Shown piece after piece: positions 1 through 12,129 of a DNA stretch of 64,000 nt. The notes below the pieces were generated by a model that searched no databases, had not been told where the DNA came from, and was given only the letters and a program-made list of their open reading frames with translations. Numbering within the stretch: the first letter of the stretch is position 1; every line of letters begins with the position of its first letter. The DNA is taken from NCBI GenBank assembly GCA_003508835.1, contig PUFA01000203.1, forward strand, positions 1,394,501 to 1,458,500, given 5' to 3'. The position numbers were made by a program, and so were the translations under genes. This DNA comes from Eonycteris spelaea. Lineage: Eukaryota; Chordata; Mammalia; Chiroptera; Pteropodidae.

Positions 1-484
1 TCCAAACGCCACCCCCAAAAAAAGACAGCCAGAAACAGTGATTTTGTGTACACATGAATTGTAAGCACAGTTGTTCACTAAAGAGACTGTTCACTAAACG
101 CTCCTTTTAAAAAAAGGAGTATTAAGATACGTAGTTTGGGTGCAGTTTTATCAGAAGCATTACTTTTGCCGAAGTCCTTGAAGCATTCTTCCAGACAAAC
201 TTGGAAGTATTTTTATAGCTTATAACTAGGTTTATACAAATCAGATGAGCTATGGGTAGGTGAAACGCAGGTGTAGAGCAGCGAATCACAGCATCCCTCA
301 GCATCCCTGTCCGTGCCCACAGAAAAACGGTCCGCCTCGCCGGCCATTAGGCTCCATGTCCCAGAGAGCCACAGAGCAGCTTACTTTATCAGAAAGACAA
401 GGAACTGACAGTTAAACGTTAAGGAGCTGACGTCCACGCAGCAGTGGTAGATGTGCTAATGCCGCTGTATTTTTCTGCTCATAG
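1..484 (+). other. KHDC4 intron (3' part)
   Basis: This stretch lies upstream of the acceptor TCTGCTCATAG that ends at 484. It contains no open frame resembling KHDC4, and I see no repeat or RNA gene in it. Confidence 0.6.
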
Positions 485-2408
<1,924 letters not shown>

Positions 2409-3500
2409 GAACAGTGGGACAGAGTTTCGACCCTTGACGACTCGTCCTTAGCAATAATGCATGCATTTGATTTGACAAGACTGTGGCCTGTACTGGGAGC
2501 CATTGTGGACCTTTGCAGAAGTTAGAGACGCAGAGTCCCCTTTCTTAAAGGGGCCGCGTTCTTTTTAAAACATTGTTTTTTCTGCAGCGGCATAGCATCT
2601 GTTAACATTTACTTAGGATCACAAATTTGTCTCAGAAGCCGTTTTTTTTAACAGTCGGTGAAACGTGCTTGGTCAACAGCATCCCAGCGGGGTCATTCCA
2701 GTATGTGTTTGACCTGGTCCGGCCTTTTCCAAATGAATAGCTCCTCTTCTGGCGTAAAGAAAGTTTTATTTGTATTTTACTACTGTTTGGTCAATTTTGA
2801 TAATAACTGGTTATACACAGAGCCTTACTGTTCACTAGTGGGGAAATGATTTTAAGACCAACCTCCCTTTCCGTTTGGTACTTCCATCTGCCAATTCCTC
2901 ATCCCTGTTTCATTTTTGGATTCTTTCCATTTTGGAAAGTGCAGTTTTACTAATTTAAAATTGTCGGATATAGCTGGATCCTGGGAAGGAAAACAAAGGT
3001 ATTTTTTTCATCGTGTCTTTTATTGGGATGACCCAGAGCCGTCACCTTCAGGCACACTTGTCTTGCGTAGCCATTGCTGTTTTTATTGCCCTTCTAAGCT
3101 CCTTGTCTTCATGTGGGTCAGAGAAAAACTGCTTGTTCAAAAGCTGGGCAGAAATCACAGAAGCGAAACACAGCAGTCTGCCTCAGAACTGGTTGCAGCT
3201 AAAACATTTCACTGCTCGAATAGGATGGCGGACTTAGGGACTGAACTCGCACCTCGTCCTTTTTTTCTTGGCATTACAGGTTTTGCCAAAAGAACTTTTT
3301 TGTATCAAATATATTGACGTGTGGAAGTGAAGGAGCTAGTCTGCTGAACCAGGAATAGTTTGAGATACTGAACTGTCATTTTTGCACATTTGAATACTTT
3401 GCAGGCTGCCTTTGTATAAACTTATTCTCTGATTTCCTATGTGTTGTAAATATTTAGACCATAATTTCACTATAAATAAATGTATAAATATTCCGCTTGT
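2409..3500 (+). other. KHDC4: KHDC4 3' UTR
   Basis: Sequence after the KHDC4 stop up to a poly(A) signal about 1.07 kb downstream. It is moderately AT-rich with no coding similarity, and the open frames in it (for example 2916-3317) show none either. The 3' end is placed from the AATAAA at 3475-3480; transcript data would be needed to confirm it. Confidence 0.6.
3475..3480 (+). terminator. Candidate KHDC4 poly(A) signal AATAAA
   Basis: AATAAA in the context TATAAATAAATGTATAAA, followed within about 20-30 bases by a TG/T-rich stretch (CTTGTGGTTTCC) that could serve as the downstream element. Confidence 0.55.
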
Positions 3501-4289
3501 GGTTTCCCCGTTCTTCCACAACCCGTCCACACACTAAAATCATAAACCTGTTTACTCATGGAACACAATGAAATTTTAACCCCATCAGAAAAAACACAGG
3601 GATCCAAAAGTGCGCCTGCAGTTCCGTGAGTGTTACGGCTTTCCAAAGTGCGCCCTGAGAAGTTCAGATGAAAGCGTAAAGGGCCGTTAAGAGGGTGTCC
3701 TTCGTTTTCACATTGTAGCTCTCTACTGAACGTGGCGCTGAGCGAATGAAACGTTTTTAGAGGAAGTGCACGTTATTCTTGGGAGAACATTCTTAAAAAG
3801 GAAGAAGGGTGGGCAGAAGTTTCAAAAGGCGGATTCCTCAGTGTTAGTTTCCTTCTGGCACCTGGGTGTACGCCCCAAGTGGGCATGGAGTGATTGCGCC
3901 TTTATTTCTCTAACTCAAGGCCACCCGAACACGCACTTCCTGTTGGAGGGCAGTGCATTGGTTTGCAGGACAGCTTCATTTTTTAAAATTATGTTTCCAC
4001 GTTTAAAATACACCCTGGTTAACCAGGATGTTGCGGACATCGGATCTTTGAGACGGGAGCATGTTTCAAGAGTGGGCCGCGGCAGCTGTTCCTTTGGGGA
4101 CATTCTCTTCAGCCCTTAAGTGGGAAACTTGATCTCAGTCCTTTTTGGGAGAGTTTGGGGGGTGTCCATTCCCTGTTTGTCTTGACATTTGGTCAAGCCA
4201 TCACAGGCAGCCAAGGGCCCAGCTTCTTGCAGGTCCCCTGTGTGTCCCGTGTCACCTCCTTTTTTGACTTGGGATGCGTGCCATCAGTC
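3501..4289. other. KHDC4-RIT1 intergenic spacer
   Basis: About 0.8 kb between the KHDC4 poly(A) signal and the RIT1 CpG island. No gene or recognisable repeat is seen. Open frames on both strands show no known protein. Confidence 0.5.
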
Positions 4290-4910
4290 CGGCGCTCCAT
4301 CCAAGGCCTTCCGTGGGGGAGTCGCGGACCGGGGTCTGAGGCCCGGAGGGGGCACGGCCCTCCCCGGAGGGGGCGGGCCGGGCGCTGCGTCACGGGTGGC
4401 CCCGCCCCTCCCGCGGTGGCGCCATCTTCCCCGGCGGCGGGAGGGGTCACAGGTCAGTGCCCGAGCTTCGCCGAGCGCAGGACCCGCGCGGGACCGGGCG
4501 GCGCGGCCTCCGCGTCCCCAGGGTGCGGGCGGCGGGCGCGGCCGGGGCGGGGGCGCGAGGGGACCCCGCGGCTTGGCGCCAGCCCCCACTGTCGCCCTCG
4601 GCTCCGCCTCCCCGCTGCGCCGGGGCGGCAGAGCGAAGGGAACCCCGACGCCTTTGTGTCCTCATCCTGGAAAACCGGCGATGTGTCACAGGGCCGCAGC
4701 GTCCCGGAGCGAAGGGAGGTGAGGCGGCCCGGCCCAGGGCGCCCGGCGGCGCCCCGTGTCCCCGCCCTGGGCCGCAGGCCGCGTCCGGCGCCTGGAGACC
4801 ATGGAGTGCGGCGCGCGCCCCGGCGCTGGCTGCGGCGGCCCCGCCGGCTTCTCCCGCGAGTACAAGCTGGTGATGCTGGGCGCCGGCGGCGTGGGCAAGA
4901 GCGGTAGGTG
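4290..4910 (+). promoter_or_regulatory. RIT1: RIT1 CpG-island promoter and 5' UTR
   Basis: A dense CpG/GC-rich block spans the RIT1 start. It contains GC boxes (GGGCGGG near 4370, CCCCGCCCC near 4400), a TGCGTCACG half-CRE near 4386, and a YY1-type site (GGCGCCATCTTCC, reverse AAGATGGCGCC) at 4418-4430. A plausible non-coding exon ends at 4452 with donor CACAG|GTCAGT. Where the ATG exon begins upstream of 4801 cannot be fixed, because no strong acceptor is visible. Extents are by eye. Confidence 0.7.
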
Positions 4911-7900
4911 ACGCCTTTCTCCCGCCTTGTGAGACCCCAGCAGGAAAGCGCCTGACCACAGACGACGCCCGCTCACCCGAGTGTCAGGCCAGCCGCCGGC
5001 CAGGGCGACGCTAGCGTCCCCCCCGCGGGTCACCTTTGTGTGGGTGTTAACTCTAGCTTCTTGTTTCCAAGCCATGACCATGCAGTTCATCAGCCACCGC
5101 TTCCCGGAGGACCACGACCCCACCATCGGTAAGGCGACGGGGTGAACCCCTCGCACGGGCCCGGTGTCGGGTCCTAACACGCTTGTTAACTCCGTTTTGA
5201 GCTGGTTTGGGTGTCTAATTCAGATTGATTTAACAGGAGGACCATAGCAATATTATTACGCAAATGGGTATTTGTGTTTTCCTCACCGCTGTCTGTGCGT
5301 AAGCCGTCTTTAGTCTCTTTTATTGAACAGTCATGGGACACTCGTGTTTTATGGTCCGTATACTGGATTGCTAGATTAAAGGAAAAGTTTAAAGGCCACT
5401 TTAACAGAACCTTTCGCTGGCACTTCTCTAAGGGTTGACTTGAGACTGACTCTGACTATGAGTCAGCCGGTTTGAACTTCCACAAAAGGAAGCAGAAAAA
5501 CAAGTAGAGCCGGCCTGCTGCACGCCTCGCACCCAGGCGTGCAAGCCTCGACCTCCACCGGGGGAGTCCTTGGTGCTTCTGCAGGCCCCGTTTGTTGCAC
5601 AGGGGGGCCTCCTTCTGTCCCTCATAGTCCTTAATCCCGTATTGTTGGCAAAACACTGTTACAGTCAGTAACTTTACTTCTCTGTTTTGAGAAAATTGCT
5701 TTTATTTGCAAACGCTGATCCCTATGGCACAAGGAAGTGGATTTGACCTCCGGCTCATGTCCCAGGAGAAGGGTGGGGAGAGGGGCGGGCACAGGAATGC
5801 CACACCTCAAGTGTTTTCAGGTTGTGACACTCTGTCACAGTCGGGGACTCTTGGGAGGGTTCCATCAGGCCAGACCCGAGCTGCTCTGTTTGCCACAGAG
5901 CCAGCGGGTGTTCTGTGCGAAGCCAGCTTTGGATGGGGTCATTTTATGTGGCTGATACTGCTGTGGAGGGAGAAACAGTTCTCGCTTCTTCCTCTACTGT
6001 ATTACACTTCGACCATAGTTCGGGGAGCCCAACACTGGGAATGCTGGGAAGAACGTGGAGGTAGGGCTCAGGATAGTTTACTTAGAACTCCACAAGTGTC
6101 TTTTGCTTAGACTAAACCTTTAGAATAAAAACTCATATTCTTGTCTCCTGAAAGAGTTACTTTTTTAAACCGATTTATTTATTTTTTGTCTGATTCACCA
6201 ACAAATAAATACTTACGTCCCTTGAGTTCCCATTATGTCCCAAACACTGTAGTAGGCCCTAGGTAGCGTGGTGAGCAAAAAGGTGTGTCTGTTCTCATCA
6301 AGTTTTTAATTTAGTCCATTTTGTTTCAAATTTGGCTGCCAACTCCAAGAAGAGAAAGTTTCCATCGTAGCTAGTACCCGTGTGAGTATGCGTGTGTACA
6401 TGTATGCGTGCACACGCACGTGTGTGCATGTGATTAAGACGTCGGGAGACTACATCTCCCTCACTACGCGTGCTGCGTTTTGCTATTTCCTTTCTCTTTT
6501 TGAGGTTTCTGCTTGTTTGTTTTAATGCTGGTCCCAACCCATGAAATTCATTCACAGCCCACTGATCCTAGTGGGTCAGTAGTTTGAGAAGCTCCTCACC
6601 TGTGAGGAAGAGTCAGCAGCAGACTCAAGAAAAAAAATCTTTAAAAGGGAACACATCAGGATGTAAGCAGCAATTGTTTGAACGATGGAACTGTCCTGCG
6701 GGTTTTTTCCTCTTCTTTTTCACTTGTATTTTCCAAGGTTACTATAATAATATGCATAAAGAAATTTGCTTTCATAAAGGAGAAAGGATGACAACATGGA
6801 TTATGTAGAAACTAGAAAGTTAGAATTGTTTTGTTTTCTATAGTAGAAAAACAAGGAGGAATTATAGCATACACGTTGGACTTTTGGGTCAGGCAGCCTT
6901 GTGTTTTGGTTCTGACTGTATCATTAATAAACTGTAATTTAATTCTGGCTAATGCTATTAATTAACTGTTGGGAAGACTTTTAAGGTTTTAGAGTTTAAT
7001 TTCTTTATCTATAAAATGGAGATAATAATACCTCCCTCACTGGATTATTGTGACTATTGAACGAGTTAATGTATATAAATTACTTAATATAGTGCCCAGC
7101 ATCTAATAACTGTAATAAATGGTAAAGTTACTTTTCTGGCCTAATATTTTTTAAAAGGACACTCTCTCCAAACTTCTTTTTTTACTTAGAATCGTAGCCA
7201 AAGGTTCATAAACTTAAGCTATGAATAAACTTATTCAAAGCTTATATGGGAGGGACTTTAGTTGAAGACCCAATTTATGCATCTCAGTGGATGTAGCTTG
7301 AGTAACGTGTGTGGTCTGCTTTTTCATTCGATGGAGTTTAAAGTAGGGTCTCCTACTCCCTCGTTCGTGGGTTTATAGTGCACCTTCCTTCCCTCCTGTA
7401 GAGGATGCTTATAAAATCCGGATCCGCATCGATGATGAGCCTGCCAACCTGGACATCTTGGATACGGCTGGACAGGTATCAGATCCCAGGATGCTCTAAG
7501 CAAAGGCCTTTCACTCCAGTAAAGGGGAGGGGAAGGCTTGCCCAGAGAGATCACCAGCCCGTGTCTTTTAATTTTTCATGCACCCTGACTCAGGACAGCA
7601 GGTAACGGACCCGTCTCTTCTTTAACCTGAAATAAATGGCCATCCGCGTGTCGTTCACGGGGCCGTGGCACGCACTGACCCTTGCTCCCCTCCAGGCGGA
7701 GTTCACTGCCATGCGGGACCAGTACATGCGGGCGGGGGAGGGCTTCATCATCTGCTACTCCATCACGGACCGGCGCAGCTTCCACGAGGTCCGCGAGTTC
7801 AAGCAGCTCATTTACCGAGTCCGACGCACCGACGACACCCCGGTGGTGCTCGTGGGGAACAAGTCTGACCTCAGGCAGCTGAGACAGGTGAGGCGGAGGC

Positions 7901-9206
7901 GGAGGCGCTGTGTGGCGTTTTCCGTTCTCTGTAGGCTCCTCTGCCTTAACATCGTGTCCAGGGTTGGCTTCTTACCCTTCAATGTCCCTGCGTATGCTAA
8001 TTTGTTAACATTTTGGATAAAATCTGGACTTTAGGGATCAGTTTACAGGACAAAAGCGACAGGATAGTGGTCAGATGACAAATAGGTTGTGCATCTAGAG
8101 GGCTCATGGAACGGTAGGTCCGAAAACCTCAGAAGCAAATCTGTTCCTCTGGTGGCTGTGAGCCCCGGGAGGGGAGAATCAGAGAAACCGTGGAGGATTT
8201 TAGCATAAGCGATGCCTTTCAAGTTAATGGCGATGTTTTAAAACTTCGCTCTCTGGTCTAGAGTTTCTGAAGGTGTGAAACGGCCGCGCGCATAGCTGCT
8301 GGTGGAGGCTGCCTGGCTCCGCTTTTGGAAGTGGTGTGGCCGTAAATGCATGATGCTCAGCTAATCCCTGTTGGAAACACCCATTCAGGGCTTTACATGT
8401 AAAATACTCATTGCCAGGCTATTTATGGTAGCAAAAAATTAGAAAGCTCTAAGTGTCCAAAAGTAGGAGAAATTCTGGTGCACTTATAATTGGGTCGGTT
8501 TTGGGTTCCTTAGTTTTCAGTATTGCAGTTTGAGTATACATCTCGTCGCCTTGAGTTTAACTTTCTTGAAAAAGTATGAAGCAGACTAAGGCTGCATATC
8601 TGATTTCTCTGATCGTTCCCTGTTGCCAAAAGTTATCCTTAAAACAGAGTAGAAGTTACACATCCATTTAATTCTTCAACATGAAACAGCATCATCTCAT
8701 TAAATTATTTTGAACAACAAAAAGAGTAGACGCACATTCGCATAACATGAAGGCAGAAGGAAGTCCGGAGCTCATGCCGGCCCCGCGTCCCAGCCCCCCA
8801 GGGCTCGTGTGGGCCCTGCGTGACGGCCCCCCGCGTCCCGGCCCCGCGTGACGGCCCCCCGTGCTGTGCCCTCTGCCGGCAGCGAGGCGCTCTCGTCCCG
8901 CTAAGGAGGCCCTTCCCTTTTTCGGGTGACTGTTCTTGTCCTCTACTGCTGCCATCGTACGTCTCCCCATGTGCAGGTCAGCAAGGAAGAAGGGCTGGCT
9001 CTGGCCCGAGAGTTTCAGCTGTCCTTCTTCGAGACGTCTGCCGCTACCGCTACTACATCGACGACGTGTTCCACGCCCTGGTCCGCGAGATCCGCAGGAA
9101 GGAACGGGAGGCCGTGCTGGCCGTGGAGAAGAGGGCAAAGCCCAAGAGCAGTGTGTGGACGCGGCTGAAGTCGCCCTTCCGGAAGAAGAAGGACTCGGTC
9201 ACTTGA
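4801..9206 (+). CDS. RIT1: RIT1, Ras-like GTPase (frameshifted in last exon as sequenced)
   Basis: Coding exons are 4801-4903, 5072-5128, 7402-7475, 7696-7887 and 8977-9206, with consistent phases. The start is ATG 4801 in a good context (GAGACCATGG), matching the family N-terminus. G1 is GAGGVGKS (residues 27-34), the effector region is HDPTIEDAYK, G3 is DTAGQ (74-78), G4 is NKSD (133-136) and G5 is ETSA (about 161-164). The C-terminus is a basic tail ([13 protein letters not shown]) without a CAAX box, as expected for RIT1, which binds the plasma membrane through charge. It is a small GTPase acting on MAPK signalling; Noonan-syndrome substitutions cluster in this G domain. The last exon is 230 nt where 231 is expected: a T insertion near 9013-9015, a missing base near 9022-9024 and a missing base near 9043-9045. 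As written, the frame leaves the RIT1 frame after ETSAA; the correct tail ([16 protein letters not shown]...) is intact in another frame. A consensus error is the likely cause. Confidence 0.95.
6185..6305 (-). repeat. L2 LINE 3'-end relic
   Basis: The + strand reads ACCAACAAATAAATACTTAC...CATTATGTCCCAAACACTGTAGTAGGC...GAGCAAAAAGG. This resembles the complement of the L2 3' end (the conserved -AACAAATATTTATTGAGC- and -TATGTGCCAGGCACTG- blocks). It is heavily diverged, and assigned by recall. Confidence 0.5.
6387..6432. repeat. Perfect alternating pyrimidine-purine tract (46 bp)
   Basis: Every step from 6387 to 6432 alternates pyrimidine and purine (TATGCGTGTGTACATGTATG and onward, through GCGTGCACACGCACGTGTGTG). 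It is an imperfect TG/CG microsatellite in a RIT1 intron, with a central self-complementary part (CGTGCACACGCACG). Confidence 0.85.
6880..7135 (+). repeat. MIR SINE relic
   Basis: The MIR core and 3' part are recognisable: TTTCTTTATCTATAAAATGG, AGATAATAATACCTCCCTCA, TGTGACTATTGAACGAGTTAATG and AGTGCCCAGCATCTAATAA. The 5' part (GTCAGGCAGCCTTGTGTTTTGG) fits the MIR head. Boundaries are approximate. Confidence 0.8.
7888..8976 (+). other. RIT1 last intron
   Basis: Intron with donor GTGAGG and acceptor CCCATGTGCAG. An L1 relic lies near 8395-8500. A GC-rich direct repeat (GCGTGACGGCCCCCC at 8818-8832 and 8846-8860) precedes the last exon by about 115 bases. Confidence 0.8.
8395..8500 (+). repeat. 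L1 LINE 3'-end relic
   Basis: CAGGCTATTTATGGTAGCAA, AAAATTAGAAAGCTCTAAGT and GTCCAAAAGTAGGAG follow the old L1 3' region (the -AATAGCAAAAAATTGGAAACAACC-like block). The fragment is short and diverged. Confidence 0.55.
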
Positions 9207-9460
9207 GGGGGCGTCGCGAGGTGTTGGCCTGTGAACTGCAGCGTGGTCCAGCAGTCCGGTGACCTGACGGAGCGTGGCCGTTAGTGTAAAAGTGACCGAT
9301 GATGGGGACATGCCTACTAGGAGTTTTCAATGATGTGGTATTTAAAACATTGTTTCTTCGCTAATTCTGATTTATTAACCCAGTGGAGCACTGTCTGCTT
9401 TTAAATTGTCACATTAGAATTTGATCTACGAATGTGTGGGGTTCAGTCGCTGTTATTAAT

Positions 9461-9486
9461 TAATTAATTAGCGAACTAATTAATTA
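9461..9486. other. Perfect 11-bp hairpin TAATTAATTAG/CTAATTAATTA
   Basis: TAATTAATTAG (9461-9471), loop CGAA (9472-9475) and CTAATTAATTA (9476-9486) form a perfect stem about 255 bases after the RIT1 stop. It contains repeated TAATTA homeodomain core sites. Confidence 0.85.
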
Positions 9487-12123
9487 GAGTCGTGTAGACC
9501 CAGGGAAGTGTGTGTCTGACCACGCCCACGGGAGGACCTTGTGGCTCCACGTCACCCTTCGACCTCCGCGTCCTGCGACCTCGGTCTCTGTTGGCACCGA
9601 GCTCCCTGGCGACAGCAAGCACATCGCCGGGGGAAGCCTGTGCCGAAGCGCCAGGCTGCGGCTCGGCCCGGGGCCGCGGGGCTGGGTCCGCGGCGGTTCG
9701 GAGTGACGCAGCTGCTAGGACGCGGGTGGGGACGGGCGTGCTCGGCTTGCGCCTGGCTGTCTGGAAGCGTCCCGGGCCGGCGGCGTGCGCAGTGCAGCGG
9801 CACGTCCTCCCGCGAGGTTCATTCTGCTCTCCTGCAGGGTTTTGCCTTTCTTACCTTCAGAGGTGCCGTCGCTGGGTCATTGGGCTCCCGTCTGGCCCCG
9901 CTGCCTGGCCCGGACAGCCGCACCTCGCATGGGTCTGCTTTTCCCAGGGAGGCCGCCCAGCGAGCACCTACGCGGGGGCTCCCTGGTGCTTTGCCTGGGC
10001 CCCTTGTGCCCTTCACGAGAGCGGGGCCTGGCAGACTGACTGCACGTGCCACGCGGAAGAGACGGCGGGCTCCGAGTGAACCGATCCCGCGCCTCCTTGA
10101 CCTTGACGACCACATGGCTCCGCGCTGTGAGAACGCCCGTGGCCGCCTTTTGCTGGGCCAGGCTTGACCCTTACAATCCCGTGTGTTGGGTTTCTCGTTG
10201 GAGGTGTCCTTACTGGCACCTGGCTAAGTCCACCTCAGGGCGGTCCGAGCCTGGACAAAGCTTAGCCTGAGAGAAAGCCACCTGGGTAACCCGTGCGTGG
10301 TTGGGAAACCGGTGTCCCGGGAAGGAGCAGCCTTAAGTGTTGATGGCGCGCTCTCTCTCTTAGAATCACAGTGACCTGACACCTGAACTTGTTCTGTGTG
10401 GAGACTGAGTGCAAAGTGCTCAGCGTAACGTGGCAGGCACTGAGCATTAAACGTCACCGAGGCAGCGTTCGTGTCCGCTGCGGGCGTGACCGTTGACGTG
10501 AAGCGCACCACTAGGCCCGTGGGTCGCCGCTTCGGTCAGAGGCAGGACGGGGCTGATGCGTTTTTCTGTACGATCAACGGTAAATGTTCCAGGTCTGAAG
10601 AAAAGGCATGGTTGTAACTTTCTCAGCTGAATAGAGGTTTTCTTGAAACTCCTGGGAATGTTTTTGCTGCCAACAAGTCACGTTTGGTGGTACTCGAGCC
10701 ATCCCGAAGCGGAAGAGCCGGCTCCCGGATCTGTGCGGGACAAAGGTCTCGCAGGAGCCGTGGCGTGTGGAGAAGCATGAGGTAGCAAAGCAGACAGTGC
10801 AGGTTCGTCCTGCACGGTGTTTCACCGCGTTTAAACCAGCTCGGAGCCGCCTGAGCTTGATGCCTCTCCCGTCAGCAATGGCCTCGGGAACCGGCGGCCT
10901 CAAGCGAGGGGTGTGGGCGGCGTAACCGAGGCAGCGGAAGACGTCGCCCAAAAGAAAGACCCGTGAGACGGGAGGGGCCTTGCACCGCTGTGCGGACAGT
11001 GGCAGACGAGCGCCTCCGAGACTGTCACTGTCGCGCGTTTGCGCGTCGGCTGCATGCGCCCCGCGGTGAGCACGGGCACCCTCTCCGTGGCGCTGAGTGG
11101 CCAGGGGTGGAAAGTGTGGGTCGTGGCTCTCTACTTAGTGACCACGCGGGGGATGTAAGTGATAAGCTCTAAGCGGTCAGCGTTATCCGACTCGTGGGCA
11201 TTCAAATCAATAACTGCCTCATCTTCGAAGAGAAATTCAGGGCCAAGTTGAAAAGCACTGGGTCTCCCTGTCCAGTTCCACACTGGCAAGTCACAGGTAG
11301 AAGCTGTTCAGGACGCAGAACGGGGTCCGCGTTTTTCCATCATGCTGCGGGGTCGGGGGCCACAGTTTTCACTGTCGCTCTTGTGTGTGAAGACAGTCCG
11401 TGTGACGATACAGAGCTGAGGAACAGCTTGTCGGCCTTTGCTCACCTGTGTGGGTGGAGGCGTTTGGCATCAGCGCAGAGGGTCGCGTTAGGAAACAGCA
11501 CGGTGGGATTTCACTTTCGGGAGATCCTGACCCGACGATTCGGTGCCCGCCGTGTGCCGGGGCCGGGCGCCGGGGAGCGTGTCGTGGGCTCTCCTTCGCG
11601 TGGAGGCGAGACAGGACGGCGCCGCGGTGCCTTTGCGGCCGACCAAGGGTCGTTGGGGTCGTTCCAGTTACGCGTACAGAGCGCGCGGGGAGCACGTCCT
11701 CACGTCACGCTCGCCGCTGCCGTCGCCGCTGCCGAGGCCCGTCGGTGCCGGTAGGCCGCCAGCGGGGTGCGTGTCTGTGCCCTCGCCGTTCAGCGTGTCC
11801 CGAGCGGGTCGGTGACTGTCGCCCTGGTCCACTGTCGAAACAGTGACACGGGTGCGGGTGCCACCTGAGGCCACGTCTGCCGGGAAGGCCACGGAATCAC
11901 AGCCACGTCTGTGTGCTAAGCACTGTGGGGGCCGTGGGGTGCCCGGGGGTGTGACCCGAGCTTGGACACGGCCGCGCACGTGCAGACGCCTGGTGGTGTC
12001 GCGGCTCCCGCGGGGTGCTGCAGGGGTTCGGAGGAGCGAGTGTGGCCGGGGCGGATGGGGCGCCAACTCCAAGGGCTCGGGGGAGGCAAGTCGAGGGGGG
12101 CTCGCATTTGACCCAAATGGAAT

Positions 12124-12129
12124 AATAAA
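12124..12129 (+). terminator. Candidate RIT1 poly(A) signal AATAAA
   Basis: AATAAA within GGAATAATAAAGAGACG, followed by a T/GT-rich stretch (CCTGGTATTTATTGCTTATT) suitable as a downstream element. A second AATAAA at 12599-12604 is an alternative. Confidence 0.5.

Larger units (their letters stand above)
5129..7401 (+). other. RIT1 intron between effector-region exons
   Basis: A 2.27 kb intron with donor GTAAGG and acceptor CCTCCTGTAG. It holds an L2 relic, a purine-pyrimidine alternating tract and a MIR, listed separately. I see no further gene in the remainder. Confidence 0.8.

Noticed and set aside
4155..4907. A 250-codon open frame over the RIT1 promoter
   Set aside because: It is a CpG-island artefact, in a different frame from the RIT1 start at 4801, and its product is low-complexity Arg/Pro.
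4801..9206. RIT1 as a pseudogene
   Set aside because: It has introns in the right places, canonical splice sites, a CpG-island promoter, conserved synteny and a perfectly conserved tail. The frameshift fits an error pattern seen in neighbouring genes too.
9510..10167. Overlapping open frames of 189 and 208 codons after RIT1
   Set aside because: They overlap in different frames and on both strands in CpG-rich DNA, with Arg/Ala/Pro/Gly-rich products that resemble no family.
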